Origin: Salimicrobium album
Lineage (GTDB): Bacteria; Bacillota; Bacilli; Bacillales; Halobacillaceae
Assembly (NCBI RefSeq): GCF_900107115.1
Contig: NZ_FNOS01000009.1
Span: forward strand, 1-58,679
Direction: 5' to 3'
DNA: 58,679 nt
Below are positions 16,390 through 24,969 of the stretch, in pieces. Each line of letters opens with the position of its first letter. Within the stretch, counting starts at the first letter, position 1. A model generated the notes under the pieces. The model saw only the letters and a list, made by a program, of their open reading frames with translations. It had not been told where the DNA came from and did not search any database. The position numbers were made by a program, and so were the translations under genes.

Positions 16390-17157
16390 ATGCTTGAAAT
16401 TAATAAGGTAAGCAAAGTATACGGAGGAAAAATCGCGCATCGGGCCCTCACAGATGTTTCCCTTGAAGTGGAAGATGGAGAGTTCGTTGGAATCATGGGA
16501 CCTTCCGGCAGTGGGAAAACGACGCTATTGAACCTGATTTCCACTATTGACGAGCCGACGAACGGAGAAGTGAAAATCAATGGAGAAAATCCTCACGGAC
16601 TGAAAAAACAGAAACTTGCTGAATTTCGCCGCCGGTCTCTCGGATTTATATTTCAGGATTTCAATCTTCTTCCTACCCTTTCGATCGAGGAGAATATTGT
16701 TCTTCCGCTGACACTCGAGGGAGAGAAAGTAAAAGAAATGGAGAAAAAATCTCTACAGATTGCCAGAAAACTGGGGATTGAAGAAATTTTGAATAAACGC
16801 ATTACTGAAGTATCAGGAGGGCAGGCCCAGCGTGCTGCTATCGCACGGGCGATGATTCACGCACCTAGTCTGTTACTCGCGGATGAACCGACGGGCAATC
16901 TCGATTCGAAGTCCTCCAAAGATGTCATGGAACTTTTGGAGGCGATGAATAAAGAAGAAAAAATGACGACCCTTCTCGTCACCCATGATCCTCAGGCGGC
17001 GAGTTACTGCGACCGTGTAGTGTTTATCCGTGATGGGAAGTTTTACTCTGAAATCCATCGGGGTGAAAAGCGTCAGCCATTTTTCCAGCAGATCATGGAT
17101 ACTCTGGCTTTCTTAGGAGGCGAGCACGATGACCTTTCGACAGTTCGTCATTCGTAA
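16390..17157 (+). CDS. bceA: BceA-type ABC transporter ATP-binding protein
   Basis: 255 residues. Walker A GPSGSGKTTLLN at about 37-48, Q loop FQDFNLLP, signature SGGQAQRAAIARA, Walker B LLLADEPTGNLD and H-loop TLLVTHDP. It powers the BceB permease, which frees lipid II-cycle intermediates from peptide antibiotics such as bacitracin and signals their presence to BceS. The last 29 bases overlap bceB, whose RBS (AGGAGG) is inside bceA. Confidence 0.93.
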   Translation: MLEINKVSKVYGGKIAHRALTDVSLEVEDGEFVGIMGPSGSGKTTLLNLISTIDEPTNGEVKINGENPHGLKKQKLAEFRRRSLGFIFQDFNLLPTLSIEENIVLPLTLEGEKVKEMEKKSLQIARKLGIEEILNKRITEVSGGQAQRAAIARAMIHAPSLLLADEPTGNLDSKSSKDVMELLEAMNKEEKMTTLLVTHDPQAASYCDRVVFIRDGKFYSEIHRGEKRQPFFQQIMDTLAFLGGEHDDLSTVRHS

Positions 17158-19021
17158 TGTGTTCCGCAATAGCCGGCTGTACGCTGCTTATTTTCTGAGC
17201 AGTATGTTCACGGTAATGGTATTTTTCACTTTCGCCAACTTCGCTTTCCATCCTGTTTTTTATGAAGAAGGATTCAACGACAGAGCACTTCTTGGCATGG
17301 GCGTGGCCGGGGGACTTATCTATGTCTTTTCCTTCTTTTTTGTGATGTATTCGATGAGCGCTTTTCTGCAATCAAGGAAAAAGGAATTCGGGATTCTCAT
17401 GATCCACGGTATGTCCACGCGGCAGATCCGTTCCATGGTATTTCTTGAAAATCTGCTGATCGGTGTCCTTGCCACAGTTTCCGGTATTGCGCTAGGCCTG
17501 CTGTTTTCGAAAGCGGTGCTTCTTATCGCGGAAAATGTGCTGATCGTGAGTGAATCCTTATCTTTTTATATGCCGTGGAACGCTATCGGAGTCACTTTCC
17601 TTTCCTTCAGTGCGCTGTTCTTGTGTATTTCTTTCTTCGTGGCATTTCTGTTGCGGACGAAAAAACTGACTGAACTGATTAAGAGTGATCGGACATCGAA
17701 AGGGGAGCCGAAAGCTTCCGGGCTTCTCGTATTTCTTTCCCTCTTTTTTTTGACCACTGGATATATTATCGCCCTTTCTGCGGAAGGGACTCAGGTAATC
17801 AGTGCTTTTATACCCGTAGCTATTCTTGTTATGGTCGGCACATACTTTCTATTCACTCAGCTGAGTGTGTTGGTGATTCATCGGTTGAAAAAGGAAAGAT
17901 CCTACTACTGGAAAAAAACGAATATGATTTTCCTTTCTGACCTGGCATTCCGTATGAAAGATAACGCCCGGACGTTTTTCATCGTGGCAATCATATCAAC
18001 GGTGGCCTTCAGCGCGATCGGCACGTTGTTCGGCGTCCAGTCCTATTTGACGAAGGGACTTGTTCAGGCTAACCCTTATGATTTTACTTATCATCCGTAT
18101 GGAGAGGAGACCATAGAAGATGAAAAAGTGAGGTTGGTAAATCGTAAATTGGAGGAAGATGGGGTTCGTTATGAAGCGCAGGAGGTAGCTGTTTCTGACT
18201 TCGGAGGAATTGTTGAGGGAGACGAGATACCGATCCTCCCCGCTTCGCTTTACAATAGCCTGGCGTCTCTGACGAATCTTCCGGAAGTGGCTCCGGCTGA
18301 AGGAGAGGCTGTGGTCGTGAACAGCAACCTTCCTCAAGCAGAGGGTTTCAATCAGAGCCGTAACCTGGGTAAAAAAGAAATTCCTCTCTCTTCCGGAGAA
18401 AAGGTGACGCCGGAGAAAAGTGTGGTTTCCAATGTTCTCCCGGGGGTCGTCGATTTCTACGTTGTAAATGATGCGACACATGGTAATCTCCCGGAACCCG
18501 CTTCTTCAGATAAGCAATACGTATGGCAGACGAGTGGTACAGAAGAAGAACTTGTAGGGGTCGGAAGAGAGTTATCCGACGAGTTCCAGCCCGGAAGTTT
18601 CACAGCGATCGATTTCGCTATCTATGAAATAAACCGAACATACGGACCTATTCTTTTCATAGGACTGTTCATCGGAATTGTCTTCTTTTTCTCTGCCGGA
18701 AGCTTCCTGTATTTCCGCCTGTATTCCGATCTGGAAGAAGACCGGAAGAAATTCAGTTCTATCCGTAAACTCGGACTGACTGACAAGGAAATGAACCGCA
18801 TAGTGACGAAGCAGACAGGTTTGTTATTTTTCACTCCTATCCTCGTGGCGATTCTGCACGGATTAGTCGCTCTTACGGCTCTTGCTAACTTTTTCGATTA
18901 TAATCTGGTGGAAGAATCATTTTACGTGCTTGGTGGCTTTGCAGCAATCCAGATAGTTTACTTCCTCATAGCCCGCACATTTTACCTGCGTCAACTAGGA
19001 AAAGCGGAAGCTTCCGCTTAG
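17129..19021 (+). CDS. bceB: BceB-type ABC transporter permease
   Basis: 630 residues with ten predicted membrane helices: four at the N-terminus (residues about 18-160), further ones around 190-300, then a large extracellular domain at about 305-500 and helices in the last 125 residues. This big domain between helices 7 and 8 is the hallmark of BceB permeases and decides drug specificity. Domain FtsX-like. Together with bceR, bceS and bceA it makes a complete Bce detoxification module. The inducer (bacitracin, nisin-like or other) cannot be read from sequence. Confidence 0.9.
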   Translation: MTFRQFVIRNVFRNSRLYAAYFLSSMFTVMVFFTFANFAFHPVFYEEGFNDRALLGMGVAGGLIYVFSFFFVMYSMSAFLQSRKKEFGILMIHGMSTRQIRSMVFLENLLIGVLATVSGIALGLLFSKAVLLIAENVLIVSESLSFYMPWNAIGVTFLSFSALFLCISFFVAFLLRTKKLTELIKSDRTSKGEPKASGLLVFLSLFFLTTGYIIALSAEGTQVISAFIPVAILVMVGTYFLFTQLSVLVIHRLKKERSYYWKKTNMIFLSDLAFRMKDNARTFFIVAIISTVAFSAIGTLFGVQSYLTKGLVQANPYDFTYHPYGEETIEDEKVRLVNRKLEEDGVRYEAQEVAVSDFGGIVEGDEIPILPASLYNSLASLTNLPEVAPAEGEAVVVNSNLPQAEGFNQSRNLGKKEIPLSSGEKVTPEKSVVSNVLPGVVDFYVVNDATHGNLPEPASSDKQYVWQTSGTEEELVGVGRELSDEFQPGSFTAIDFAIYEINRTYGPILFIGLFIGIVFFFSAGSFLYFRLYSDLEEDRKKFSSIRKLGLTDKEMNRIVTKQTGLLFFTPILVAILHGLVALTALANFFDYNLVEESFYVLGGFAAIQIVYFLIARTFYLRQLGKAEASA

Positions 19022-19063
19022 AAGCTATGACGCAGGTAAGAAACCTTCTTCTTCGGAGGAACT

Positions 19064-19248
19064 TTATAAAAATAAGGCTTTGTTACCTTTTATTTTCGTC
19101 CCTACGGGTGGAAGCTTGCCGGCGGGCATAACTTCAACTTCCGGAAGCTCCCTATGTTCGATCCCGGTGATTTTCAGTGCATGCAATTCCCGCAGGCGTT
19201 TCCGCCCTTGGTTCCTAGAATCAACATCCGGCTTAATAGAGCCAAAAA
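19064..19248. other. Unexplained intergenic block
   Basis: Between bceB and the oppA terminator. Read on the minus strand it has an open frame of about 60 codons ending at 19064 (RKRLRELHALKITGIEHREL...), but it has no RBS or start and begins in the oppA terminator. It could be a gene relic or a repeat; I do not recognise it. Confidence 0.3.
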
Positions 19249-19290
19249 CAAAGAGAGCACCTCCGCCTAAGACGGATATGCTCTCTTTTT
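19243..19290 (-). terminator. Terminator of oppA
   Basis: AAAGAGAGCA / TGCTCTCTTT stem (19250-19259, 19279-19288) with an inner TCCG/CGGA extension and a T-rich tail on the minus strand. Confidence 0.8.
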
Positions 19291-19298
19291 CTTTGTTA

Positions 19299-20975
19299 TT
19301 ATTTGACGCTTGCCCACTTGAATTCGAAGTTCGGCCCGGTAGCTGTAGGGAAGACTCCTTCGATATTCGAGCGGAGCAGTTGTGATTTCGCATCCTGGTA
19401 AAGGGGAGCGACAGCGGCATCTTCTTCGATAAGAAGACGTTCTGCTTCCATGAATGTTTCATAACGTTTTTCAGGTTTCTGTGCAAGTTCCGTATTCGCT
19501 TTGTTGATGAGGCTGTCATATTCTTCACTTGAGTAGTTCATATTGTTGTTCTGTCCATCAGTAAGGTACATGTTCAGATACGTGTTCGCATCAGCATAGT
19601 CAGGGCCCCAGGTTGCGGCTTCAATTTCGAATTCGCCTTCCTGATCACGACGTACGCGCTCTTTGAATGGTACTTCCACGACCTTGACGGAGAGACCTTC
19701 AAGATTGGTTTCGAGCTGCTCTTTGTAGTAAGCCATGGCGTTCTGGGAAGAATCTGTATCGTCACCCATCAGTTCGAGAGTCACAGAATCCTTACCGAGT
19801 GCTTCAAGAGCTTTGTCCCAGTGTTCTTTCGCTTTTTCCACATCGTGGCCGACAAGCGGTCCCTGGACTTCACGGAAATCTTTTCCGTCCGAACCGGGTA
19901 CGGTTACAAAGTTCGAAGGTACATAACCATTAGCCGGTACGGAGCCGTCGTTCAAAATAACATCTGTCAGCGACTTACGGTCGATCGCCATGGACATGGC
20001 TTTACGGGCATCGGCATTGCCGAGCACTTCATGCTCCTGGTTGAATTTGAAGAAGTACAGATAAGGGTTTTCTACGACATTGAAGTGTTCGGAGGAGCGG
20101 TACTCATCCACGAATTCCGCATTCAGTTCCGCCTGGTCCAGTTCTCCCGATTGGAACAGGTTAACTGCCGTAGACGTTTCCTTAATGACTTTTACGTCAA
20201 TCTCTTCCAGTTCTACAGTATCGGCATCCCAGTAGTTCTCGTTCTTCACGACTTTCCATCCTTCTCCGTGGCTCCATTCCGTCATTTTGAAAGGACCGTT
20301 GGCAAGCGTGTTGTCCGCTTCTGTGGAGAAGCTGTCACCCTGTTCTTCAACGTAACTCTTATTGAGAGGCATGAACGTGATGAAGACAGTCATGCTGTCG
20401 AAGTAAGGAACAGGCTGTTCCAGGTTCACTTCGAACGTATAATCGTCGACGGCTTTTACGCCAAGTTCTTCCGGTTTCATTTCTCCGTCAGCGATAGCGG
20501 AAGCGTTCTTCACTACGCCACCGAGGAAATAAGGTCCGTACTCAGAACCGGTATCCGGGGTGACGGCACGCTGCCAGGCGTACACGAAGTCGTTAGCCGT
20601 GACCGGATCGCCATTTTCCCATTGGGCATCTTCACGAAGATTGAACGTCCACGTCGTACCGTCTTCGGATACTTCGTGATCTTTGGCAATCCCTTCAGCC
20701 AGTTCGCCGTTTTCGTCAAGGCGGTACAGACCTTCATACGTTTCCCCCGCCCATTGGAAAGCTACGGAGTCGGTAATAAGACTTGGGTCCATACTCGGCA
20801 GTTCACTTTTAGCGGTGAAGGAAATGGACTGATCACTTCCGGAATCCGAACCTTCCGAAGAATCACCCTCCGAACCTTCGCCGGAAGATTCGCTTCCCCC
20901 GTTTCCGCCGCAGGCGGCCAGAATAAATAATAAAGTGATGGATAAAATAAGGCCTAAAAACAGTTTTCTGCTCAC
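19299..20975 (-). CDS. Oligopeptide ABC transporter substrate-binding lipoprotein (OppA-like)
   Basis: 558 residues, SBP_bac_5 family. Lipoprotein signal MSRKLFLGLILSITLLFILAAC with the modified cysteine at residue 22, followed by a Gly/Ser/acidic linker of about 30 residues. Family signature WTFNLREDAQWENGDPVTANDFVYAWQRAVTP and SMAIDRKSLTDVIL. It captures peptides outside the membrane for an OppBCDF transporter, but no permease or ATPase genes are adjacent, so it is an orphan. A CodY-like box (21005-21019) lies upstream. Strong homology to OppA/AppA of Bacillaceae in layout. Confidence 0.92.
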   Translation of the reverse strand: MSRKLFLGLILSITLLFILAACGGNGGSESSGEGSEGDSSEGSDSGSDQSISFTAKSELPSMDPSLITDSVAFQWAGETYEGLYRLDENGELAEGIAKDHEVSEDGTTWTFNLREDAQWENGDPVTANDFVYAWQRAVTPDTGSEYGPYFLGGVVKNASAIADGEMKPEELGVKAVDDYTFEVNLEQPVPYFDSMTVFITFMPLNKSYVEEQGDSFSTEADNTLANGPFKMTEWSHGEGWKVVKNENYWDADTVELEEIDVKVIKETSTAVNLFQSGELDQAELNAEFVDEYRSSEHFNVVENPYLYFFKFNQEHEVLGNADARKAMSMAIDRKSLTDVILNDGSVPANGYVPSNFVTVPGSDGKDFREVQGPLVGHDVEKAKEHWDKALEALGKDSVTLELMGDDTDSSQNAMAYYKEQLETNLEGLSVKVVEVPFKERVRRDQEGEFEIEAATWGPDYADANTYLNMYLTDGQNNNMNYSSEEYDSLINKANTELAQKPEKRYETFMEAERLLIEEDAAVAPLYQDAKSQLLRSNIEGVFPTATGPNFEFKWASVK

Positions 20976-21004
20976 TCTCTTTTTCCCCCTCTTAAATATG
21001 TAAA

Positions 21005-21019
21005 ATTTTTCAGAATAAT
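21005..21019. promoter_or_regulatory. Possible CodY box upstream of oppA
   Basis: ATTTTTCAGAATAAT has 12 of 15 matches to AATTTTCWGAAAATT. CodY often controls peptide uptake genes, but three mismatches in an AT-rich region is weak evidence. Confidence 0.3.
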
Positions 21020-21081
21020 GTTACTTTTTTGAGTATACAGTTTCCCTTTAATAATTTCAAGTGGCGAAATATCTCAATAGA

Positions 21082-21109
21082 TTGACATTACGCCGGTCTC
21101 TGATAGGAT
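21082..21109 (+). promoter_or_regulatory. serA promoter
   Basis: Perfect -35 TTGACA (21082-21087) followed by TAGGATAAT (-10 region from 21104). A leader of about 80 bases precedes serA, with no recognised riboswitch. Confidence 0.6.
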
Positions 21110-21190
21110 AATGAATTATATATTTTTTAGATTCACGGGAGATTTTCCTGTTTCTAATATAATCAGCGACTCTAAAGGAGGAATTGTATT

Positions 21191-22774
21191 ATGCATCGAG
21201 TACTCATCAGTGACCCGTTGAGCGAAGACGGGATTAAACCGCTTCTGGAAGCGGCAGACACCGAAGTCATTCAGAAACCTTCCATGGAAAAGGAAGAGCT
21301 ATTGGAAGAAGTAGCCAAAGCGGATGCACTTATCGTAAGAAGCCAGACGCAGGTGACGAAGGAAGTGCTGGAGCATGGCGTGAATCTGAAGATTGTCGGT
21401 CGTGCGGGAGTCGGAGTCGATAATATCGATCTCGATGCGGCGACAGATAACGGGGTCGTTGTTGTAAACGCTCCGGACGGTAACACGATTTCCACGGCGG
21501 AACACACGATGGCTATGCTTATGTCAATGGCACGTAACATTCCGCAGGCTTATCATTCTCTTCAGCAGGGAAACTGGGACCGTAAGAAATACGTCGGTGT
21601 GGAGCTGAAGAACAAAACGCTCGGTGTCGTCGGTTTTGGTCGTATCGGCCGGGTAGTTACGCGCCGGGCCAAGGGGCACCGGATGAACGTAATCGCCTAC
21701 GACCCGTTTCTGACCCGGGAAAAAGCGGAGAAAGCGGGAGTGGAGCACGGTACACTTGATGAAGTCCTCGCTCTGGCGGATTTTATAACCGTACATACGC
21801 CGCTTATCGCTGCAACGCATCATCTTATCAATAAGGATGCGTTTGCGAAAATGAAAAACGGAGCGAGAATCCTCAACTGTGCCCGTGGCGGTATCATCGA
21901 GGAGGAAGCCCTTTACGAAGCACTGCAGTCCGGTAAAATCGCCGGAGCGGCGCTCGACGTGTTCGAGGAGGAGCCGGCCATTAACAACAAACTGCTTGAA
22001 CTTCCGCAGGTCGTAAGTGTTCCGCACCTTGGAGCGAGCACGGTCGAAGCCCAGGAGAACGTGGCGGTCGACGTGAGCAACGACGTAATGGAAGTGCTGC
22101 GCGGAGGAAATGCGAAACAGCCGGTGAACATTCCGTCTATACCGGAAGAAATGCAGGACAAACTCACACCTTACATTACCCTCTCGGAAAAACTGGGTGC
22201 TTTTCTCGGCAGCATCGTCCGCGGCGGGCTGAACAACATCAACGTTTATTATTCGGGTGAGCTTACGGACGTCGATCCGACACCGCTCACGAGAAAAGTA
22301 GTGAAAAGCGTGCTTCAGCTTTTTGTCGGTAATCGTGTGAATGACGTTAATTCCTACAAGATAGCCAAAGACAAAGGAATCGAAATCAACGAGCAGAAAA
22401 CGACATCGACAAAAGGCTTTACGAACCTTCTGACAGTGGAACTTGAAACGGATGAAGAGACGCGAAGCATTGCAGGAACGCTGCTGAACGGACTCGGAGC
22501 CCGGGTCGTCCGTCTCGACGGCTACTCCGTGGACGTCATACCGGAGGGACACCTGATCAGTATCCATCACAAAGACCAGCCCGGGGCGATCGGCCGCGTG
22601 GGAAGCCTGCTTGCCGAGCACGACGTCAACATTGCGACGATGCAGGTGGGTCGTACCGACATCGGCGGTGCTGCTATCATGATTTTGACGATCGATAAGG
22701 AAGTGGGACCGGAATGTCAGGAACATCTGGCCCACGTGGAAGATATTAACCGCGTTCAGTATTTGAAACTGTAA
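21191..22774 (+). CDS. serA: D-3-phosphoglycerate dehydrogenase
   Basis: 527 residues, the long bacterial form. It oxidises 3-phosphoglycerate to 3-phosphohydroxypyruvate with NAD+, the first step of serine synthesis. N-terminal catalytic part, NAD fold [16 protein letters not shown], active-site [11 protein letters not shown] and PHLGAS (catalytic His). Then the intervening ASB domain (about 320-445) and a C-terminal ACT domain ([31 protein letters not shown]) for serine feedback. RBS TAAAGGAGGAA. Ends with a terminator at 22786-22813. Confidence 0.96.
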   Translation: MHRVLISDPLSEDGIKPLLEAADTEVIQKPSMEKEELLEEVAKADALIVRSQTQVTKEVLEHGVNLKIVGRAGVGVDNIDLDAATDNGVVVVNAPDGNTISTAEHTMAMLMSMARNIPQAYHSLQQGNWDRKKYVGVELKNKTLGVVGFGRIGRVVTRRAKGHRMNVIAYDPFLTREKAEKAGVEHGTLDEVLALADFITVHTPLIAATHHLINKDAFAKMKNGARILNCARGGIIEEEALYEALQSGKIAGAALDVFEEEPAINNKLLELPQVVSVPHLGASTVEAQENVAVDVSNDVMEVLRGGNAKQPVNIPSIPEEMQDKLTPYITLSEKLGAFLGSIVRGGLNNINVYYSGELTDVDPTPLTRKVVKSVLQLFVGNRVNDVNSYKIAKDKGIEINEQKTTSTKGFTNLLTVELETDEETRSIAGTLLNGLGARVVRLDGYSVDVIPEGHLISIHHKDQPGAIGRVGSLLAEHDVNIATMQVGRTDIGGAAIMILTIDKEVGPECQEHLAHVEDINRVQYLKL

Positions 22775-22785
22775 AAGAATGAAGG

Positions 22786-22813
22786 AAACCTCCGGCTGCC
22801 CGGAGGTTTTTTT
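22786..22813 (+). terminator. Terminator of serA
   Basis: AAACCTCCGG / CCGGAGGTTT with a CTGC loop and a T run. Confidence 0.9.
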
Positions 22814-22826
22814 ATGGGAGGCTGTT

Positions 22827-22980
22827 ATCGTGACCTTCGGAAGCCATTTACGTGCCTGAAGGGAAGGAAAACGACGGAATCGTGCCGTTGAAAAGAGGAA
22901 TGGGGGGACGACCGTCACGATTCGAAGTAAATCGTTACCTTTGGCGCCGTTTTTCCGTTCTGAAGGGAACGAAATCGTAT
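22827..22980. repeat. Cluster of ATCGTKMCCTTC motifs (serA-hisJ gap)
   Basis: Recurring variants of AATCGT(G/T)(A/C)CCTTCGG: ATCGTGACCTTCGGAAG at 22827, AATCGTGCCGTTG at 22878, AATCGTTACCTTTGG at 22930, and an inverted partial copy at 22961-22979 (TGAAGGGAACGAAATCGT). The same motif recurs in 35725-35842. Confidence 0.6.
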
Positions 22981-22991
22981 CGCACTGCGTA

Positions 22992-23018
22992 AAAAAACCG
23001 CCCCGGGAGGCGGTTTCT
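22992..23018 (-). terminator. Terminator of hisJ
   Basis: GAAACCGCCTCCCGGGGCGGTTTTTT read on the minus strand: stem ACCGCC/GGCGGT with a T run. Confidence 0.85.
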
Positions 23019-23022
23019 CTGT

Positions 23023-23838
23023 TCAGGTAAGCGGGTGAGCGGACTTTTCCCGGCGGGTGAACGTATGGACTTCGTCGTACCCGATGGATTTCGCAAACTC
23101 CACCGCTTCATCGTAACGGTAGCCGAGATGATCCGGCTTATGAGCGTCGGAGCAGAGCGTAATGCCGACGCCGTACTCTTTGCACGTCTTAAGAAAATCG
23201 GGTTCCGGATACATTTTCCCTACCGGTTTGCGGAGCCCGGCCGTACTGATTTCAATCAGCGTCCCGGTTTTCGCGAGGGCACTCGCAGCCCGGTCGTACT
23301 GACGCTGCAGAAACTCCTGGTCGTCCGGTTCATAGCCGAACACTTTGATGACGTCGATGTGCCCGACGAAATCGAAAAGCCCGGACTCGGCGAGTGTGAC
23401 GACGCGGTCGAAATACTGTTCGTACACGTCGTATACGTTACGGTTTTCGTACTCTTCCCGGTAAATGGCAAGGTCTATTCCCCACTCGTCGATCCAGTGG
23501 ACGGAGCCGATCACGTAGTCGAAAGGATGTTCCTTGATGAACGTTTCCATCTCTTTTTCTTTTCCCGGCATGTAGTCCATTTCGATTCCCATCTTCACGC
23601 CGAGGTTCTCTTTTTCCGCTTCATCGAAAAGCGCCTGATAGTCGCTGAAATCGAGGGTTCTGCGGTTCTCCACCCACGGATTGGAAAGGATTGGACGTGT
23701 TTCCTGAAAAAAATAGGCGTGTTCCGAGATGCCGAGCTCTTCGATTCCCTCTTCTTTCGCCTTTCGGACGTAGTCTTTCAGATAATCGACGCTCAGTTTC
23801 CCTGTTTCCGCCATATGTACGTGGTAATCAGTACGCAT
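23023..23838 (-). CDS. hisJ: Histidinol-phosphatase, PHP family (HisJ-like)
   Basis: 271 residues from ATG 23836-23838, which follows GGAGGAGG on the minus strand. PHP-domain metal ligands: DYHVHM (His), EELGISEHAYF, GIEMDY, VIGSVHWID, FVGHIDVIKVFG and TLCSDAHKPDHLG. It dephosphorylates histidinol phosphate in histidine synthesis if it is the true HisJ. Related PHP phosphatases share this layout, and no his genes are nearby, so the exact substrate is less certain than the fold. Confidence 0.82.
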   Translation of the reverse strand: MRTDYHVHMAETGKLSVDYLKDYVRKAKEEGIEELGISEHAYFFQETRPILSNPWVENRRTLDFSDYQALFDEAEKENLGVKMGIEMDYMPGKEKEMETFIKEHPFDYVIGSVHWIDEWGIDLAIYREEYENRNVYDVYEQYFDRVVTLAESGLFDFVGHIDVIKVFGYEPDDQEFLQRQYDRAASALAKTGTLIEISTAGLRKPVGKMYPEPDFLKTCKEYGVGITLCSDAHKPDHLGYRYDEAVEFAKSIGYDEVHTFTRREKSAHPLT

Positions 23839-23991
23839 ATTTTTCCTCCTCCACTCTTCCCTGTAATTAAAAATCATCATAACAGTATTGGCAGGCAGAG
23901 GCAAAATCATTACTTTTCATTCGACCCGGAACCTCCTGTCTATGTTAGAATAGGGAGAGCTATTTATGGTGAAAAAAAGCGGGGTTACGAA

Positions 23992-24939
23992 ATGAAAAAT
24001 ACGAAACAAATTACGGAAGGAGCGCTGTTGACAGGTATTTACCTGGTAATGCTCCTCATTCTTCTGTTTTTACCGATCCCGATTATCGGGACTTTCTTAA
24101 TGTTTGCGCTCCCTGTACCGTTTGTCATTTACAGTTACCATTTCGGGTTCAAACCGGGGCTGGTGATGCTTGTCGGAGCTACCGTGCTTGCATCGATTGT
24201 GGCCACCGTGTTCTCGTTTCCGGTTACGCTGCTTTCGGGACTTGGCGGAGTGAGCCTTGGTGGGGCGATGTATAACAAAAGAAACGCTTACGAAACGTGG
24301 ATATCGGGGTCGCTCGGTTTTATTGGCGGCCTCGTAGCTGTTTATGTTTTGACACAGCTGCTGTTTGGATTAAACTGGATGGAGGAAATTCAGCGGGCCA
24401 TCGATCAGTCCATCAGTATGACACAGGACGTACTCACTTCCATTGGCGGAGAAGAAACCGAAGCGACCGTGCAGATACTCCGGGAACAGATGGAGAGTCT
24501 GCCGGACTACTTACCGGGTATTCTCGCCGTTACCGGAATAGCGATGGCGCTTATCAGTCAGTGGCTGAGTTACAAACTGCTCAACCGTCTTGAAAAAGCC
24601 GGTCTCTTCTTCCCGCCGGTGCGGGAGATGAGGCTGCCTGTCGCTATTTTGTGGTATTACTTCATCGCCATGATTCTCAATCTGATATTTATGGACGGGG
24701 AAGGAATATGGTACATGGCGGCCGTCAACGTATCGCTGCTGACGGGCATGCTGCTTATTCTCCAGGGTTTTTCGTTTATCTTTTTCTACAGCCGGGAGAA
24801 ACAGTGGCCCAAAGCGGTGCCGATCATGGCAATCATACTGTCGGTTCTGCTGCCGCAACTCTTTCTTTATCTCGTTCGCATCTTGGGTATAATTGATATA
24901 GGATTCCCGTTAAGGGATAAAGTGGAAAAAAAGAAATAG
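23992..24939 (+). CDS. yybS: YybS-like DUF2232 membrane protein
   Basis: 315 residues with about eight membrane helices (ALLTGIYLVMLLILLFLPIPIIG, MLVGATVLASIVATVFSFPVTLLSGLGGVSLGGAMY, SGSLGFIGGLVAVYVLTQLLFGL, GILAVTGIAMALISQWLSYKLLNRL and others). The start ATG 23992 gives the usual MKNTKQITEGALLTG. It lies directly upstream of gdpP and rplI, the conserved yybS-yybT-rplI order of Bacillus. Its biochemical function is unknown. Confidence 0.88.
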   Translation: MKNTKQITEGALLTGIYLVMLLILLFLPIPIIGTFLMFALPVPFVIYSYHFGFKPGLVMLVGATVLASIVATVFSFPVTLLSGLGGVSLGGAMYNKRNAYETWISGSLGFIGGLVAVYVLTQLLFGLNWMEEIQRAIDQSISMTQDVLTSIGGEETEATVQILREQMESLPDYLPGILAVTGIAMALISQWLSYKLLNRLEKAGLFFPPVREMRLPVAILWYYFIAMILNLIFMDGEGIWYMAAVNVSLLTGMLLILQGFSFIFFYSREKQWPKAVPIMAIILSVLLPQLFLYLVRILGIIDIGFPLRDKVEKKK

Positions 24940-24969
24940 CTCGGAGATTCTTAATAGGAGCTGAAGCGA

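Noticed and set aside
19821-20930. 369-codon plus-strand open frame
   Set aside because: Shadow of the OppA-like gene; its sequence is Phe/Arg-rich nonsense without RBS.
23035-23991. Long upstream extension of the yybS frame
   Set aside because: The first 300 codons are antisense to hisJ; the recognisable protein and start codon are at 23992.
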